From positions 186,001 through 250,000 of the forward strand of contig JANVCC010000118.1 of NCBI GenBank assembly GCA_025345505.1: 64,000 nt of DNA, in the 5' to 3' direction. Source of the DNA: Todiramphus chloris collaris (Eukaryota > Chordata > Aves > Coraciiformes > Alcedinidae). The position numbers were made by a program, and so were the translations under genes. This document shows positions 14,433 to 28,450 of this stretch, one piece after another (positions within the stretch are counted from its first letter, which is position 1; every line of letters starts with the position of its first letter). Below the pieces are notes generated by a model that did not search any database, was not told the origin of the DNA, and saw only the letters and a program-made list of their open reading frames with translations.

Positions 14433-14844
14433 AAAGCATTTAAAGAAATCATACTCAAAACCTGCAGTTAGAGTAAGCAATTCTTTTAAAAAAAAATATT
14501 TCCATCTCCATCACACTTAAGAAAACCAAACCAAAACAACCCGCCAAGCAAAAAGTTCTTCCCAAAGCAAATACATCCCCCATCCCAGCGGAGGGGTCAT
14601 CCCGGGAGGGGGTCTGCCCGGGACCGCTGCCGGCAGAGGGAAGCAGAGGGCAGCGCTGGCACTGTCCCTGCTGTGCCCTGCCTGTCCCAGCCCGTCCCAA
14701 CTCGGGGCTCGCTTTGCCTGCGTGAAAAAACGGCGGTTTGGGCGTCGGCGTGAATGCAAAAGCATTGAACTTGAATAACCGGGGGAGAACAAGGCGCGTC
14801 TTAAAGAAGAGTCCGTCTGGAGACAGCGAAATAGGTTTTTACTT

Positions 14845-14923
14845 AAAAAAAAAAACAAAAAAAAAAACCCCAAAAAACAAAAACAAAAAAAAAAAAAAAA
14901 AAAAGACCCAAAAAAAACCCAAG
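14845..14923. repeat. A-rich low-complexity stretch
   Basis: A-runs separated by C or CCC (AAAACCCCAAAAAAC-like), about 80 bp. Confidence 0.85.
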
Positions 14924-15031
14924 CACTTTTCCCTCGGATGTCACCTAGTGTCAGTGGGGCTCACTCCTCCCTCTCAGAAAAGTGGGATTTTTTTTCCTCA
15001 GGAAAGCTCTCAGAATTGGTTACTGATGTCA

Positions 15032-15316
15032 TCGTCCAGCCTGGTGCAATAGCACAAGAGGGGATGGGTTTGAACTACGAGAGATTTAGACCAGGGAGAA
15101 GGAAGGAATTGTTGGTGTGAGGGTGGTGAGAGGCTGTGCCAGGCTGCCCAGAGAGGTGGTGGCTGCCCCATCCCTGGCACCATTGCAGGGGAGGTTGCCC
15201 GGGGCTCTGAGCACCCTGCTCTAGCTGCAGATGGCCCTGCTCCCTGCAGGGGGGTTGGATGAGATGACCCTGAAAGGTCCCTTCCCACCCAAACCATTTT
15301 ATGATTTGATGATTTC
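15032..15316 (+). mobile_element. CR1 LINE 3' fragment
   Basis: This sense copy runs from CAGCCTGGTGCAATAGCACA through GAGGGTGGTGAGAGGCTG to CCCTTCCCACCCAAACC and a TTATGATTTGATGAT end. Confidence 0.92.
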
Positions 15317-16495
15317 TTACCCAATACCCACATACCTTCGCAATTAATGACGTCATCCCAGACTCATGCACAGCACGGAAAGTGTCATTTGAACTTTCAT
15401 GAGGCATGGTGCATAGCTGCTGAGAAGAGGATCAGCTGGTCGCTTAGAGATCACCGTGGAGAAAACATCTTCTTACACTAAACAGCAAAGGTGACCAACA
15501 CAACTCACCAGAGGAACTCTGCAGAGGCATCTGCTCTGTCAACACCCTCGCTTTGCCTTGGGCTTGAAGAGGAGATGGTCCAGCAGGAAACCCTGAAAGG
15601 AAGCTGGTGATGCATGAAGAACTACAGCAACAGTTCCCTGGAATGAATGGATGTCGATAGGATCATCCAGGAGGACAGTGGATGACAGTTCTGACCCACC
15701 CTAAAAGTGTGTCACTACTACTACAATTCTAAAATTAGATATCAAACCAAGAAAACACAACTAAAAGTAAGGCAGAGAGCTGAAAGAACGGTGTTAGTGC
15801 CAATTATCCTAAAATTGCATGAGAAAAAAAAAAATCTATAGGTTTAACTTATAGGTTTAACATCATATTCACCCTTCAAAACATGAATGTAATTCCCCAA
15901 ACCAAACTTTCTGCCTTTCCTCTATAATCAAAAGAATTTCAGAATTCTCCGAAAGCCTGAAAACTTCACTGTACAGAATTTGATTTAGTGTGGTGGCCAA
16001 GGCAAAATCCTCATTAAATCTTCATCGTAGAATATCAGATCTTCGTTACTTTTTTTTCCCCCCTTTTCAGCACTTTCACCATTGCTTAGTCTGAAAATGT
16101 TAAAGCCCTTGACACTTGCTGCTGCCCTGTGTAATCACCTGAAATAGTTCGACTGCATAACTTCACTGCATTCTAATGCCACTCCTTTTCCATCCTGCCC
16201 TCAATGCAAACCATTGTCTTTTAAATAAGGAATTCAAGTCCAAGTCCATGTAAACCCATGAAATTTAAAACACTTCAGGCTTAAGATTTATGCCTGAAGC
16301 ATCTCTGAATGTCTTCTGAGTGAACACTGGTAGTTGGTCTCAAGGCATCTAAGCATCCTCTAAGATGTAAGCACGCTGTTTGCTGCTTCAAGAACACTCG
16401 ATTTAATAACATCACAAGGATTTTGAAGGAAAATTTGAAATAGGTGCAGACTGCGAGAAAGCGAGACAGGCATAATCAAAAGATCTGTCACATGC

Positions 16496-16658
16496 AGGCT
16501 GCCCAGTGGAGTCCCCGTGATCCCTGGAGGGGTTTCCAAGCCCCCCGTGGAGCTGTGGTGCTGAGGGACAGGGGTCAGTGGTGCCCTGGCACTGCTGGGG
16601 GAATGGTTGGACTCCATGATCTGAAAGGTCTCTTTCAACCCTAGTCTGTCATTCTATA
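16496..16658 (+). mobile_element. CR1 LINE 3' fragment
   Basis: This sense copy covers AGTCCCCGTGATCCCTGGAG through GGTTGGACTCCATGATCTG to an ATTCTATA end. Confidence 0.9.
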
Positions 16659-19600
16659 CACACACCCTAATTCTAACAAGTTCCCTATCCATCGTGGTTT
16701 AAAACCACAGATCCACGAGTTAAAATACAGAATGATGCAATCTGCTGTTCCTGCTGCCTGCCACCAAAGGTGCCAAAATCTCCACAAGAAAGGTGAAAGC
16801 ATCTTGCTATTTTAAAACTCCCATTAAAGTATTGAATTTCAGAAAAAAAAAAAAAAAAAGAATTAAAGTGAGAAGCTATAAAATCCTAAAAGTTTCCATA
16901 GAGGGTAGGCTTTTTAAAAATGTCACTGAGAAACACAACAAATATATGCTGAGATAAAACTGTAGAGTGGCAAATGATCAAAGCGTGAGGCCAGTAGGAG
17001 AAAATGCTCCTTATAAGTAAGTAGAGAAAATTCAATCACCCTGCCAATGAAAAGCAGTCGATTACAATAAATACCGTACGAATGCATCTCACATGCTTCC
17101 GATGCAACACACATACCAAAGAGGAAGCATCCAGTTGTTATAATTTGCATGGGAGAATTACAAACGAGACATCAAATATTCTTTTGAAGAGCGAGTGATT
17201 TTTATTTCGGAATTACCGTGATTGACAGCTCATCCAAATCGCCAGGCAAGGCAATAGCAAACGGCAAGGACTTGCACTGTAGGCAGCACAGAGAGCAGAG
17301 GGGCACCGACTGTTTTGCATATATATAAATATATATAGTATCAGATACACCTTCTATCCTAAAAACTCACAAAACATTTGGTTTTTTCGTGTATTTAAAT
17401 TTATCTCGGCATCTGGGTGTAAAAAAAAAAGAAAATAAATTACCTAATAGCACGGACAGAAGGAATGAATATCTAGCATTTATTTCCAATTCCTACTTTG
17501 TCACTGATACCTTCGGACTCCTAATTTATTACTTTCTTGGTTGGAGTTGCAGAAACTGAATTGTTGACCTCAGTTCATGTAAGTATATATATATGTATAT
17601 ATATATGTAAGGTATATATATTCATATATTGTCAGCATGGTATTTTTGTGAGCTGAAACGTAAAAATCAATTAACAGAATTCATTCCATTCTAACTCAAA
17701 CCCAGACATTCCCCAACAACTTACAAAGTTACAGGGATTCCAGTATCCCAGACAAACATTTCCTAATGTCCATGGATAGCTGTCAGCCTGATCAAACAAA
17801 AATGCAACCGTGTGATCAATCAATGCCGATGGCCGATAATTAATTTCTCTTCTGGTTTCTGTAAAATGAGTATTTTGTTCTGCCAGAAATTCTGTCTTTC
17901 TTTGTAGTTGGTGTTTATAGTGTATTATTAAAAGTAATGGATTATTTTATTGGCCTCCTTGTCTCCCCGAGAAGCAAGCAGATGCTGTACGCTGCTTCCA
18001 CTTCATCTTTCCTGATCAGCATGTTCTGCAGAAAACATCCATCCCTCCTGGAACAGGAGCTCTGTCCAGGGAGCTCAGTATCAGCAACGTCAGGTAAATT
18101 TCCAGGAAATCAGAAATCCATGAACAGATTTCATGTTTGAAAATTATAAAGATCCAATTTTTTTTTACCTGCTGGCCCTTTAAGCTACCACACCCTTCAC
18201 ATGTCTGATGTCATCACTAAAGAGACAACACTTTAACAAAACCATCGCACAATTTTGATGTATAGCAAAAAAAAACCCAAAATAACCCATATGATAGTTC
18301 AATAGAAATGTTTCTATATATTAATAGCCCTATAAAATTCTAATATCTGTCAGAAGTTCTCAAGGAAACACCCTGGGGTTTTTTTATATATTGCTCTTGA
18401 AAACACTCTACATGTGTGACTAGGACCAAAATTAAGAAAAACATCTTTAAACTCACTGGACAGCAACAGGAATGCAATTGTTTGGAGTTTTGGTGTGTTT
18501 GATTATCAGAATCAAAGAAAATATGCTTGTGCAGATCAAGATGAGCTAAATCTTTACATCTTCCCTCTCATGTGCTCAGCTCCTGGCCAACACATTTAGA
18601 AACACGAAAATTCAAAATCAACTTCCAAGCTGGGGATCTCAGAGCCTGTCTCTAACGTTTCTGCTCATTCATTTGAGAACCCACTCCGAATGTCCCCAGC
18701 AGCTGCCTTCGCTGCCGTTGCATTTCCCACACGAGTTCATAGAAAGAAGAGCAGAAACTCCCCTTACCAGCTCGCTACTGCCCATTCACGCACGTGATGC
18801 CATCCACAACGTTTGATATATTCTGGCTTTATGTCACCCAGGGACCTCACAGGCTGACTGAAAAGCTTGGGTGTATAATGTATTTACTGTCCAGATAACA
18901 AAAAAACCCAAGCAAACAAACTAACTAGGAAACAAAAAAAAAGTTTTTTTCCTTACAATTGTATCGGTGCTGCAGTGACAACAAAGGACTTTTTTTTTTT
19001 TTTTCTCCTCTTGCCACGGCTACATCTTTTAAATTTTTTCAGCCCTCTCCTTTTACTCACCTTATTGCTTTCCTCCTCCATCACCCTCAGGAATGGTGCC
19101 CACAGCCCTGCCCCGTGTCTCTGAATGAGGTCAAACTCCCGACTCCCCGCAGAGGGTGGGTTCTGGCTCCGAAGTGGGAGGATTTCCTCTGACAAGGATT
19201 TGGAAAGCTTGGGCTAGCTGTATTCAGCAAACACGAATTTTTGGTCAAATAAAGGAAACCGGATAAGGGAAGTCGTACTGCAGGAGAGACATTCCCAAGA
19301 AAGTAATCTCTGGATTTGTCATAAATAAATTAGTAACTGGGGTCTTGATTTACAGAAATTAACGTGTGTTGTGTCTTCCTAATTGTTCTTCTAGTACCTC
19401 CCTATTTTCAGTAGCATGTCCGGGTTTTTTTTGTAATTGAGTACAATCAAATCTCTTCAGTTTATCCCACATTCCTCAAAGTCTCCTAGTCTGAAGACTA
19501 ATCCTTTTGAGCTACTACCTTTCAGAGAAACCCTCAGGTGGATTTCACATATGATACGATTACTAGACCCTAGATATTCACCCGTTTCCATCGTATTTAT

Positions 19601-21771
19601 CATACTTGCTTCATTTCCTAGGAGAAAGGGTCTGATTCATTAAAAATTATATGCCCCATTTAAGCAGGTTTTCTGCATACTTTACTCAGGAAAAAATGCT
19701 GAATGCATTTTTTTTTCCACATAAAAATATGTCTTTTTTTGTGATTTATCAACCTTTTATACCCTGCCTATAAGTGGCTGCCTCTCAGTCACGTACCCTG
19801 GTGGTACATAACTCCTGCAAAGGGCGATAACAAGCATTTCCAACTTCCACCTCAGAAACCACGACTCTTTCAGACAGAAAAAATGTCACGTGTTTTTTAC
19901 TGTTCATGATATTTTTGTGGGTTTATTCAAGCACCGTGATTCACAACTTGAATTCCCTGGAACTGTTAGAGTCACACTAAGTTTCAGTTCGGTTTTGAAA
20001 GACTGAAATCCAAGTATTTGTACGTTGTTGGTTTGGGTTTTTTTCTTTTTTTTTTGCAGAAGCACAGATTTTCACATTACTGTAATTTATCTATCTTTAT
20101 TACTTTAGAGATTTAAGTGATGATTCGCTGTTAGCCGTGCCACAGTTAAGCACAGGAACTTTTAATAACATCTAGGATGAAATTCACTCCTGGGCACAGA
20201 GCTCAAACAAGGTTCTCTGGTCCACCTAAAACGTTCAAGATGGAGTTTACATAGTCAGGCACCTTTAGTACGACCTCTTTATATTATGACAAATTTCATA
20301 GCTGAGGGGGAAGGGGAAGGAAAAAAAAATAATACAAAGCCTTTCCAGCACTTACCTCATGAAACTGTTTCTTCCTTTTAGTTCCTTTGTGGTTGTGGGA
20401 GAGGTTATGGGATGGGGAAAGGGGCATTAGGAAGACGTAAACCAAGTAAACAAGAGGGCAGATGCCTCTAAGGAAGCTGACAACCAGAGAGAGTATGAGA
20501 AGGCTGTTCTCTGTCACCATAATACTGAAACTAATACTTACCTGTGTTTTAATTAGAGAAGATCAGACACAGAAAGTTGGGTTTATAATGAACCCCTCTC
20601 AGAAACTACTACCAGAAAGCCTGAAAAAGTCATTATTAATGTTTCTGGAGTAGAAGTGAGTTCTGAACACCCAATATATGTGAAAGCATAATTTTTATTT
20701 AACGCCACTTTGCAGCAATCACCATTAACCAAAACACCCTGGTATTTATCAAGTCTTGCTGATATTCAGTTCAGAGGGAGGTGAAGGTGGCATCTGATAC
20801 ACAAGAGCCCTGTCAGGCCTGACAAGGAGTGCAGTGACCAAGTTCTGAGCCCTTCCGTGTCAGAAGATACTACTAACTTCAAAGAGCAACCACTGATCTT
20901 ACATGCAAGAGTCACCACACCGCTGTAAGGATGGTATATTCAGGCATAAAGAAACTTTATACTTAAAGAGACATTCACCTGTAGTTTGAACCAAAAAGCC
21001 CAAAACATCACCAGGTTCCTCAAGCATGCACCATCTACAAGTTCATCATAGAAAGAAAGAAAAAGAAATAAATAAATAAAAATGCCTCTGGTAAAATAGC
21101 AAGAGGATAAAAATTGCAAAGACAAAGGGCAATTTTCAACATAACTGTTCCCAAGCAATCTCAACGGGTATTCCAGACACGGCAAGAAGTTCCCACTGAC
21201 CAAGTTTTGAGTTTCTCGTCAACAGCACAGGAGTCTTGGAGCTGTGAAACTCAAAGAGAGGAAAGGTTTTGCTGCACTCTCTGTGCCGATCATGAATTTA
21301 TTCCCGTTAGTCTTCTGATATATTAACCTAATAAGCTTCTGCAAAGTCACTTTACCTTCCCCATCAGGAAAAGTCTTGAAAGGCAACTTCCTAAGAGCAG
21401 TACTAACATTGAGTACAAGGTGAGACAACCCTTGGGCTTCTCCAAGGGGTGCTGTACTCGGGGTGAGGATACAGCCCGTGAGGGTTCCAGCTGCCTCCCT
21501 ACACCACAGCCTTGTTGAACTGGTTCCTGACAGAGTTGTGCTTTCCAGTCTTCTCCTTGCTGAGCCTGTACCTTGTTTGGCAAAGGAGAGAAGCACGAGA
21601 CTTCTGCTGCTCGCATTGTTGGGACAGGGCTTCGAGCCAGGGTAGCTGAAACCACTCCTTTCAGCACTACCCAGCATAAGATTCTGCCTCAATCCCTCCC
21701 CTTTTTCCTTAAGGAAAGGACACCCTTTTTTCCTGTTACGTAAAGCGATAAGGTTTATCCTGAAACGCAGG
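16659..21771. other. intergenic, AT-rich, no gene seen
   Basis: About 5.1 kb without CR1. It contains a PBX-MEIS type site (17219-17228), AT microsatellites, and T-runs near 18977-18993 and 20040-20058. Open frames here are short and random in composition. Confidence 0.6.
17582..17631. repeat. AT/GT dinucleotide repeat
   Basis: Interrupted TATATATGTATATATATATG-type microsatellite. A similar short AT tract lies at 17319-17340. Confidence 0.85.
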
Positions 21772-21940
21772 CAGAATCTCAGAATGGCGGGGGTTGGAAG
21801 GGACCTCCAGAGATCCAACCCCCGTGCCAGGGCAAGGGCACCCAGGGCAGCCCACACAGGAACAGAGCCAGGGGGGGCTGGAAAGGCTCCAGAGAAGGAG
21901 ACTCCACAGCCTCTCTGGGCAGCCTGGGCGAGGACAAGAA
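21772..21940 (-). mobile_element. CR1 LINE 3' fragment
   Basis: This antisense copy has AGAATCTCAGAATGG at its 3' end, then GGTTGGAAGGGACCTCCAGA, and breaks off in GGGCAGCCTGGGCGAGG. Confidence 0.9.
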
Positions 21941-23863
21941 ATGCACATATCAGTGGGGAGCAATGTCTTATGTAACCGCATGAAAAACAGTCCCAACAAC
22001 ACTCCTTGGATGTGACCAAGCTAAAATCCAGGTTGTCAGTATAAGAGCAGGGTATCAGGCTGCGCCTTGACTTCCAGCTTTTGCGTTCCGTGTCGAACTC
22101 GGTAATTAGACAAGAGGAAAAGCACAGAGGACAGATCCAGCTGCTGACAAAGTGCTGCTGTTCACTGAAGCCCACCCAGTCAGAAGGGCCGTTACTCACA
22201 AGTGCTCTGTTTGCACTGTTACGGGTGTGTTCATCAGTAGCCTCTCTGCCTCAGGCCAGCAAACCCAAAACATAACCACGACGAATGGCGCAGAATTTTT
22301 CCACCGTCTCTTACTGAGCTGTAGAAAAGGCCTATTTTAATTCTGCATGGAACAAACAGAGAAGGGGAAACAAATAAATAAATAATTCACTCTGCAATCC
22401 AAGTTCAACTCATGTTTTGTTGCCCTCCTCTGAAATCAGAACCAGAGGAAAGGTATCAGAGACTAATTTTTTTTTTTTCCTACATTTTGAAAAAAAAAAA
22501 CCTTAATCACAGGTTCATCTCTTTTGGTACTGGTTACACAAATTCTTCTAATTATTTAGAAGGCAACAGACTCATTCAGCTTTTGGGAGGCTACACATCC
22601 TAACCCACATACTACCAAACCCACAGCGCTCTCCTCACCACCTACTTACACTCACATCAACCCGAAGTCTGTAAAACCATTAAGCCAGTGACAGCACAGA
22701 AATACATACATATGCTATGCATAAACACCTCCAGCGTGTAAGTACCACTCTGGGCTCTTCTTTCTGCCACTGCATACAGGTTTGGGGTTGTTTTATGAAA
22801 TAGGATCCAGTTCAATTTTCTTAGAACAACAAATGATATTATTTTGCAGATGTTCCCTCGACTTAAAAGGCTCTTTTTGTGCATGTTTATTATGGGGACC
22901 GATAACGTCCCCATAGAAAGATTATAGCTATTTTGCAACCATTCCCACTATTCCTACAATTCCATCTTACCCAAACATCTGATGCTAGAATACACCTTGA
23001 TGCAGACACCATTTCAGTCAGCCCCTACCTTACCGGGCACGTTTGCTTTTGTTTTGGATTCCTCTGCATGCACAGCTTGGCATTTCTACGCTTTGTATTA
23101 TACCCTCAAAAGATCTGATTGCCTTTAAACGAAAGAAAGAAGCCACTTAAATATTTGCTGTAAGTTTCCCTCCCTCCTGCAGAACATGACAGTCATCCCA
23201 GCCAGATCATGGAAGCGAGATTAAATTGTCCAGAGCGTTTACTGGGAGAAGTGCCTCTGACATGGAACAAAACTCTGGAAGGCATGGGTGGGAGGAACAA
23301 GAAGAGCTTTAAAGATTAGAAGGCCTAATGGAGTTTGGAGGGGACGCATTTTGAATCTATCAAACTCTGACATTTGAGGTAGCTTTATGTTTTGCTTTAA
23401 GAATAGTACAGACCCCAGTGAATTATATAATGGAATATGTCTCCCCAATGTAATCAAAGTTGACCTAACAGATTTGTCTTTCTGGCGATACAATCCAACG
23501 AAAATCTTTACTGTAAGGAAATCAGAACTGGATTCTAATGACAAAGAGAAAAATCACTTTTTAAATACATAGCAGGCCTAGAGAAAGCAATTCCTACAAC
23601 TAGAAATATCGCCGTGAAAAGAGCCATCAGGAAACTAGCAGCTCTCCTCTTCGTGACTCCTGAGGAACGTGTGCTCTACAAAACTTTGATGGGGTTTGAG
23701 GCACTCGATCCCAGACCAAGGCTGGTGGGGAGAGAAGAAGAAAACATCGTCTGCAGAGCTTACAGCTCACAGCTGCTGTCCACAGACCAAGGTCCACTAG
23801 AATTCAGTAAGTACCCCAATACAGCACTTGGGTAATTCGCATGACTTAACCTTCAGTGTCTAC

Positions 23864-24003
23864 CTGGAAATACTCAAGGCTGGGTTGGATGGGGCTCTGA
23901 GCAGCTCCTCTAGCTGCAGATGTCTCTGCTCCCCACGGGGGGATGGGACTCAATGACCTTGGAAGGTCCCTTCCCACACAAAGCAGTCTGTGATTCTATG
24001 ATT
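23864..24003 (+). mobile_element. CR1 LINE 3' fragment
   Basis: This sense copy reads GGTTGGATGGGGCTCTGAGC, CCTTGGAAGGTCCCTTCCC and ends GTGATTCTATGATTT. Confidence 0.92.
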
Positions 24004-27000
24004 TCAAGTTTGCACAATAAATGTATTCCAAGAAGCACTTCCCAGGCCATTGCAAAAAGACATAGCTCTAAATCTGTATAACAATAAACTGTTTTTATTA
24101 AATCCCTCGATACGTGAACGATTCTTCCCCCAAAAAAAAATGTTTTAATCACAACCTGAGCCGAGTTTACCTGTTGATAACTAATCTCAATTTTACGGTT
24201 GCTGTTAACTAAGGAACCTAATGCTGCTACCTACGAAGTTCAGAGCGAAGAGTGAAATTCCAGAAGTGGATGCAGAAATTCAAATTTACATTCCCAAGCA
24301 ACTGAGCAGGAGAACCTAAATCAAAAGGCAGAGCCACTGCTAGTCTCATGAACATGAACAATAAAGCCAGTCAGATTCCATTTGTTAAAACATGTTATTC
24401 AATTAATTTTGCCGTCTTTACTGAACAATTCTCTTGATGAATCAATTCTTGTGGTAAATAACCACTTCTACATCCCATTGACTTCTGTGTGGGCAAAACT
24501 GATTTTTCTTTTGGCACTAATTGTATTTTTCAGAGACAGCGGAGAAGGTGTCAGGGGAGGTTAGCAGGTAAACTGAGGGAAACTATCAATAAAGAGCACT
24601 TGGCATGGATAAACCCTCAGGTGACCAAGGCAGCACCTTCCTCCTGCAGGAGAGGGTTCAAGCCAAGCTCAGCAAACTATCAGGGCCACAGAATAACCCT
24701 GGGAGTTCTCAGCTGCTAGTAACCCATGTCCATTCAAACCAGCAGTCCGGATGATGACGCACTTGGATGTTTTCCCCTAGTTTGGTTAGCTACCAAGATC
24801 CCCCTTGGCTATTAAATATGATACGGGAACTCTTAAGGACAGTTTTCTTATTTAGATAGTTATATGACTAGTGAAAAATGTTATAACATTTTTAAAAAGG
24901 AGGCTTTCCTGTAAGCACCATCAATTTCCTTAAAATGTTTGCTGTGAAACCTTTATCTCGGAGAAAAGCTAAACATAAGGGTACAGCAAAGAGATATTTC
25001 TGCATCTATTTGAAGAAATCTCATCCATAAAGAAACAAATTGCCATGGTAATTATCACCATCTTACTTGTAATTGTAAGAATAACCGTACACTGTTTATA
25101 CATATGGATCGTTCTCATTCCGTTTGCTTTAATTCTCCCTAGAAAGATATGATCTTTTATGGAGCAGAAGTATTAAATGTGTTCTGGCAACCAGGCAGGG
25201 GTGGTTTATGGAGGTGCTCTGACACAGAGCAAGCCCCATCTGCAGACTTTGAGACGTTCCTGGTTGTTCTCCAGGACACCACGGCCAGAGACTCAAACAC
25301 CAAAGGTTCTGGGAACACAAGTTCAGTCTTCCCAGCAAACCTGAGAATTACCTGCGTGCTCACAGGGACGGTGCCATCGCAAGAGTCACAAACGTAACCT
25401 GCCTTATAGCAGGGCTACTTTACATTCGGCTTCCTCTCCGAACGAATTACTACAGAAAGAGAAAGGGTCTGTATTATCGACATAATTAGCCACTGAAATA
25501 TCGAGGGGGTGAGTAGATCTACTCTGGTTAGGGCTGCGGTGTTTTGTTTTTCTTTTTTAAACTGCAACGGAGCATCGCGTGAAACTGAAAATCAAATCTG
25601 CATTATAAAGCTACACATGGGCTAACATTTAGTTCTTCCAGTCGCTGCAGATAATCTATTCTGAAAGGCCAAAGACTGAGAGCACTCATGTTCCTAGGCC
25701 AGTTAGACGGTGGAAACAAACCATCAAACTCTTCTAAACCCTAACCAGCTACTTATCAGGAACATCAACCACCAGCCCATTCACCCAGGCTTCACACACA
25801 GCAGGTGATACCCACAAGGCAAGTCATAACTTCAGTGTAATTAAATAACATATGGGTATTTACTCCCCAAATGTTTGTTAAACATTCGTAGGCAGGAGCT
25901 GGTTTCATTTCCAAGAAAGACTTTCAATTAGGTGAACAAGAGAAGTCAGCCGTGGTCTGTCAGGGCTCTGTCTGGAGCCACGGGGCTCCAGGATCACCCA
26001 AGCCAAGCCCAGCGGGACCCAACCCTGCTCCAAGCAGGAGCACAAGGTGGGAATTTCCCTGGGAGCAGCAGTCCAGGGAGGGCTCATCCATTGTAGGTAA
26101 ACAATACACTGAATTCCTGCTTGGAGCCAGGGAATGAAGGCAGGTTGTGAAGCTACAACTCTGCAAACACTTTTGAAGAGCTCGGACCAAGTCCTGACAA
26201 ATGGCTGTAAGGCTGTGGCTGGGTCAGCTGGTTTGCTTTCCTCACCCACAGCTAGACATTTTAAAGGCTACTCTTCCACACCACATACACCTCGCTTGGG
26301 AGATGCTCTTTCTAAATAGGAGAAATTACAGTGAGCGCATTTCTATTTCCAAACAGGATTAACCAGGAGAGAAATTACCATAGGAATGAGTAGTTAAAAA
26401 TAAACCCATCTGCTCTTGAGGAAGGGGGGGAAAAAAAAGAAATAAAAAAAAGAATCCAGGCCACGGTGAGGACCACCTCATGATCAGGGCTTGTTCTGAA
26501 GGGATCAGTTCATCACCTTCTAAGGGGAGCAGGTTGGGAGAGTGGGGATGAGAAGACCAACTTCAGTAAGTCCTCAGAGAGGAGCTGAGCAATGAGAGAG
26601 TGCCTGTAACAATTTAGAAGAACTACGAGACTGATGTAACTCCTCTGTGAAATATTCACATTTCAAGATCTGCAATAGAGAACTGGCATTTACAGCTTAA
26701 TCTTGGCTCTCTGAGCCACAGCCACAGTACGTACATGTATATTGGCATGCACACATATATTTACACGTGTGTGTACATGTCCATTGGCTCATATTACCCA
26801 GGAGAACAAGCAGAACAGAAAACACTTTTTTTTTTTGCATTTCTGTGTAGGCAGAGGGTGGCAACACAAGCCCTGGGCATAGGGCAGGAGGGTAATCAGT
26901 CGCATGGGAGAAGCTTGAGGTTGGTTCCTGCCTCTTCTGCCCCTACTGAGGGTTCCATCATTCCCACAAACCCTCAATTAGCTGCGTTTGCTCTTGGTCT

Positions 27001-27229
27001 TTTACTTTATTAACACCAACCGAAATGATTACCCCCTAAGATCGATAGCTCCTGCCCTGCAGGATGAGGATGGGGCAGGCGAGGAGCCCATGCACACACG
27101 TACCTGCGGGGCTCTGATGGACTCACCAGAATCTCTCACTGGCCCTCCCAGAAGAACTAGTCCTGGTCATCAGGATAAAGCACCTTTTTTAACCACAAGG
27201 CAAGTGCTGCTGCTGTATTAAAATCAGGT

Positions 27230-27302
27230 AGAATCATAGAATTATTATGGCTGGAGAGGACCTCTGGGATCATCAAGTCCAACCTTCATCCCAACATCTC
27301 CC
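27230..27302 (-). mobile_element. CR1 3'-end fragment
   Basis: This short antisense end has AGAATCATAGAATTATTATG then GGGATCATCAAGTCCAACC. Confidence 0.82.
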
Positions 27303-27929
27303 TAACAAAACAAGGTCAAGCTCCACACAGTGAGAAATGATTACAGCCAGCATAAAAATCCTATACCTTAACTTCCACTGCAGTGCTTTAAACAGATGAG
27401 GCATGGACCTTAAATTAAAAATAACAAATAGCCTCATTTTGTAATGTATTTGTTTTTCTACTGACATAAAGGAGGTGGCCAGGCCATAAATTTGCCAGTC
27501 CTGGTAGCACAAGGGTGCTTCAAATCACTGCTTCGGTGCTTCTGCCACTGAAAATACCACACAGGATCCTCCTCTATAAAGTCCCTCCCCATGGCCATGT
27601 CTGTGCAGAATTCCCTGGCTTCTCAGACCAAAAATTAAAGCACTCAGAATATTATTGTAATTCATGTTTAAGTATTTTTAACTCAGATGTTTGCAGCAAC
27701 AGCCCTTTAAAAACCTGCAATTAGAAATCTCTCCATAGGTAAATTCTTCTCCTTCTGCATGGAACTGCAATTGTTACCCTACTATTATTTATGAGTGGTG
27801 AAAAAAGATGCCAATTACACTTCAGGCATTGAAAAGGAAGAAAAAAAAAAAAAAAAGTAAAGTTATAATAAATATGGCAAATAGATACTGGGTTGGAGGG
27901 TCTCAAAGCCAGCACAACACCATCGGGTA

Positions 27930-28250
27930 ACAGGCCAACAAAAGGAGGCCAAGAAGGCCACCAGCATCCTGGCTTGTATCAGCACCAGTGTGCCCAACAG
28001 GACCAGGGAAGGGATCATCCTCTTGCACTGGGCACTGGGGAGGCCACCCCTGGAATCCTGGGGTCAGTTTTGTGCCCTTCACTCCCAGCAGGACAGTGAG
28101 GGGCTGGAGCGTGGCCAGAGAAGGGCAACGGAGCTGGGGAAGGGGCTGGAGCAGGAGTCTGGGGAGGAGCAGCTGAGGGACCTGGGCTTGTTGAGCCTGG
28201 AGCAAAGGAGGCTGAGGGGAGACCTTCTGGCTCTGACAGCTCCTCCACAG
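27930..28250 (+). mobile_element. CR1 LINE internal fragment
   Basis: This sense copy runs from ACAGGCCAACAAAAGGAGGC, with GACAGTGAGGGGCTGGAGCG, to CTTCTGGCTCTGACAGCTCC. The 3' end is absent. It is close in sequence to the antisense copies at 37336 and 55481. Confidence 0.92.
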
Positions 28251-28383
28251 ATGTTGGAGTCATCCCCAAGTGTGCTCTCAGCACCACCTGCCCCCGAGGG
28301 GTCCATCTATTAGTGCTGGGGAAGTCTTTCCCTGAAAGTCATACTCTCCTTGCCTTCCCTCAGGGTACAGGGAGCAGAGGGGA

Positions 28384-28450
28384 TATTAAAGATATATTCT
28401 TTAAAGATATTAAAGATATAAAGACATACAAAGATATTAAAGATACATTC
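28384..28450. repeat. AAAGATATT tandem repeat
   Basis: ATATTAAAGATATA-type units recur four times in about 65 bp and end at a lone ATTCTATGATTCTA that resembles the last bases of a CR1. Confidence 0.75.

Noticed and set aside
21219-22199. 326-codon open frame on the minus strand
   Set aside because: It runs through the antisense-inserted CR1 fragment at 21772-21940, has no recognisable domain and has low-complexity chance composition.
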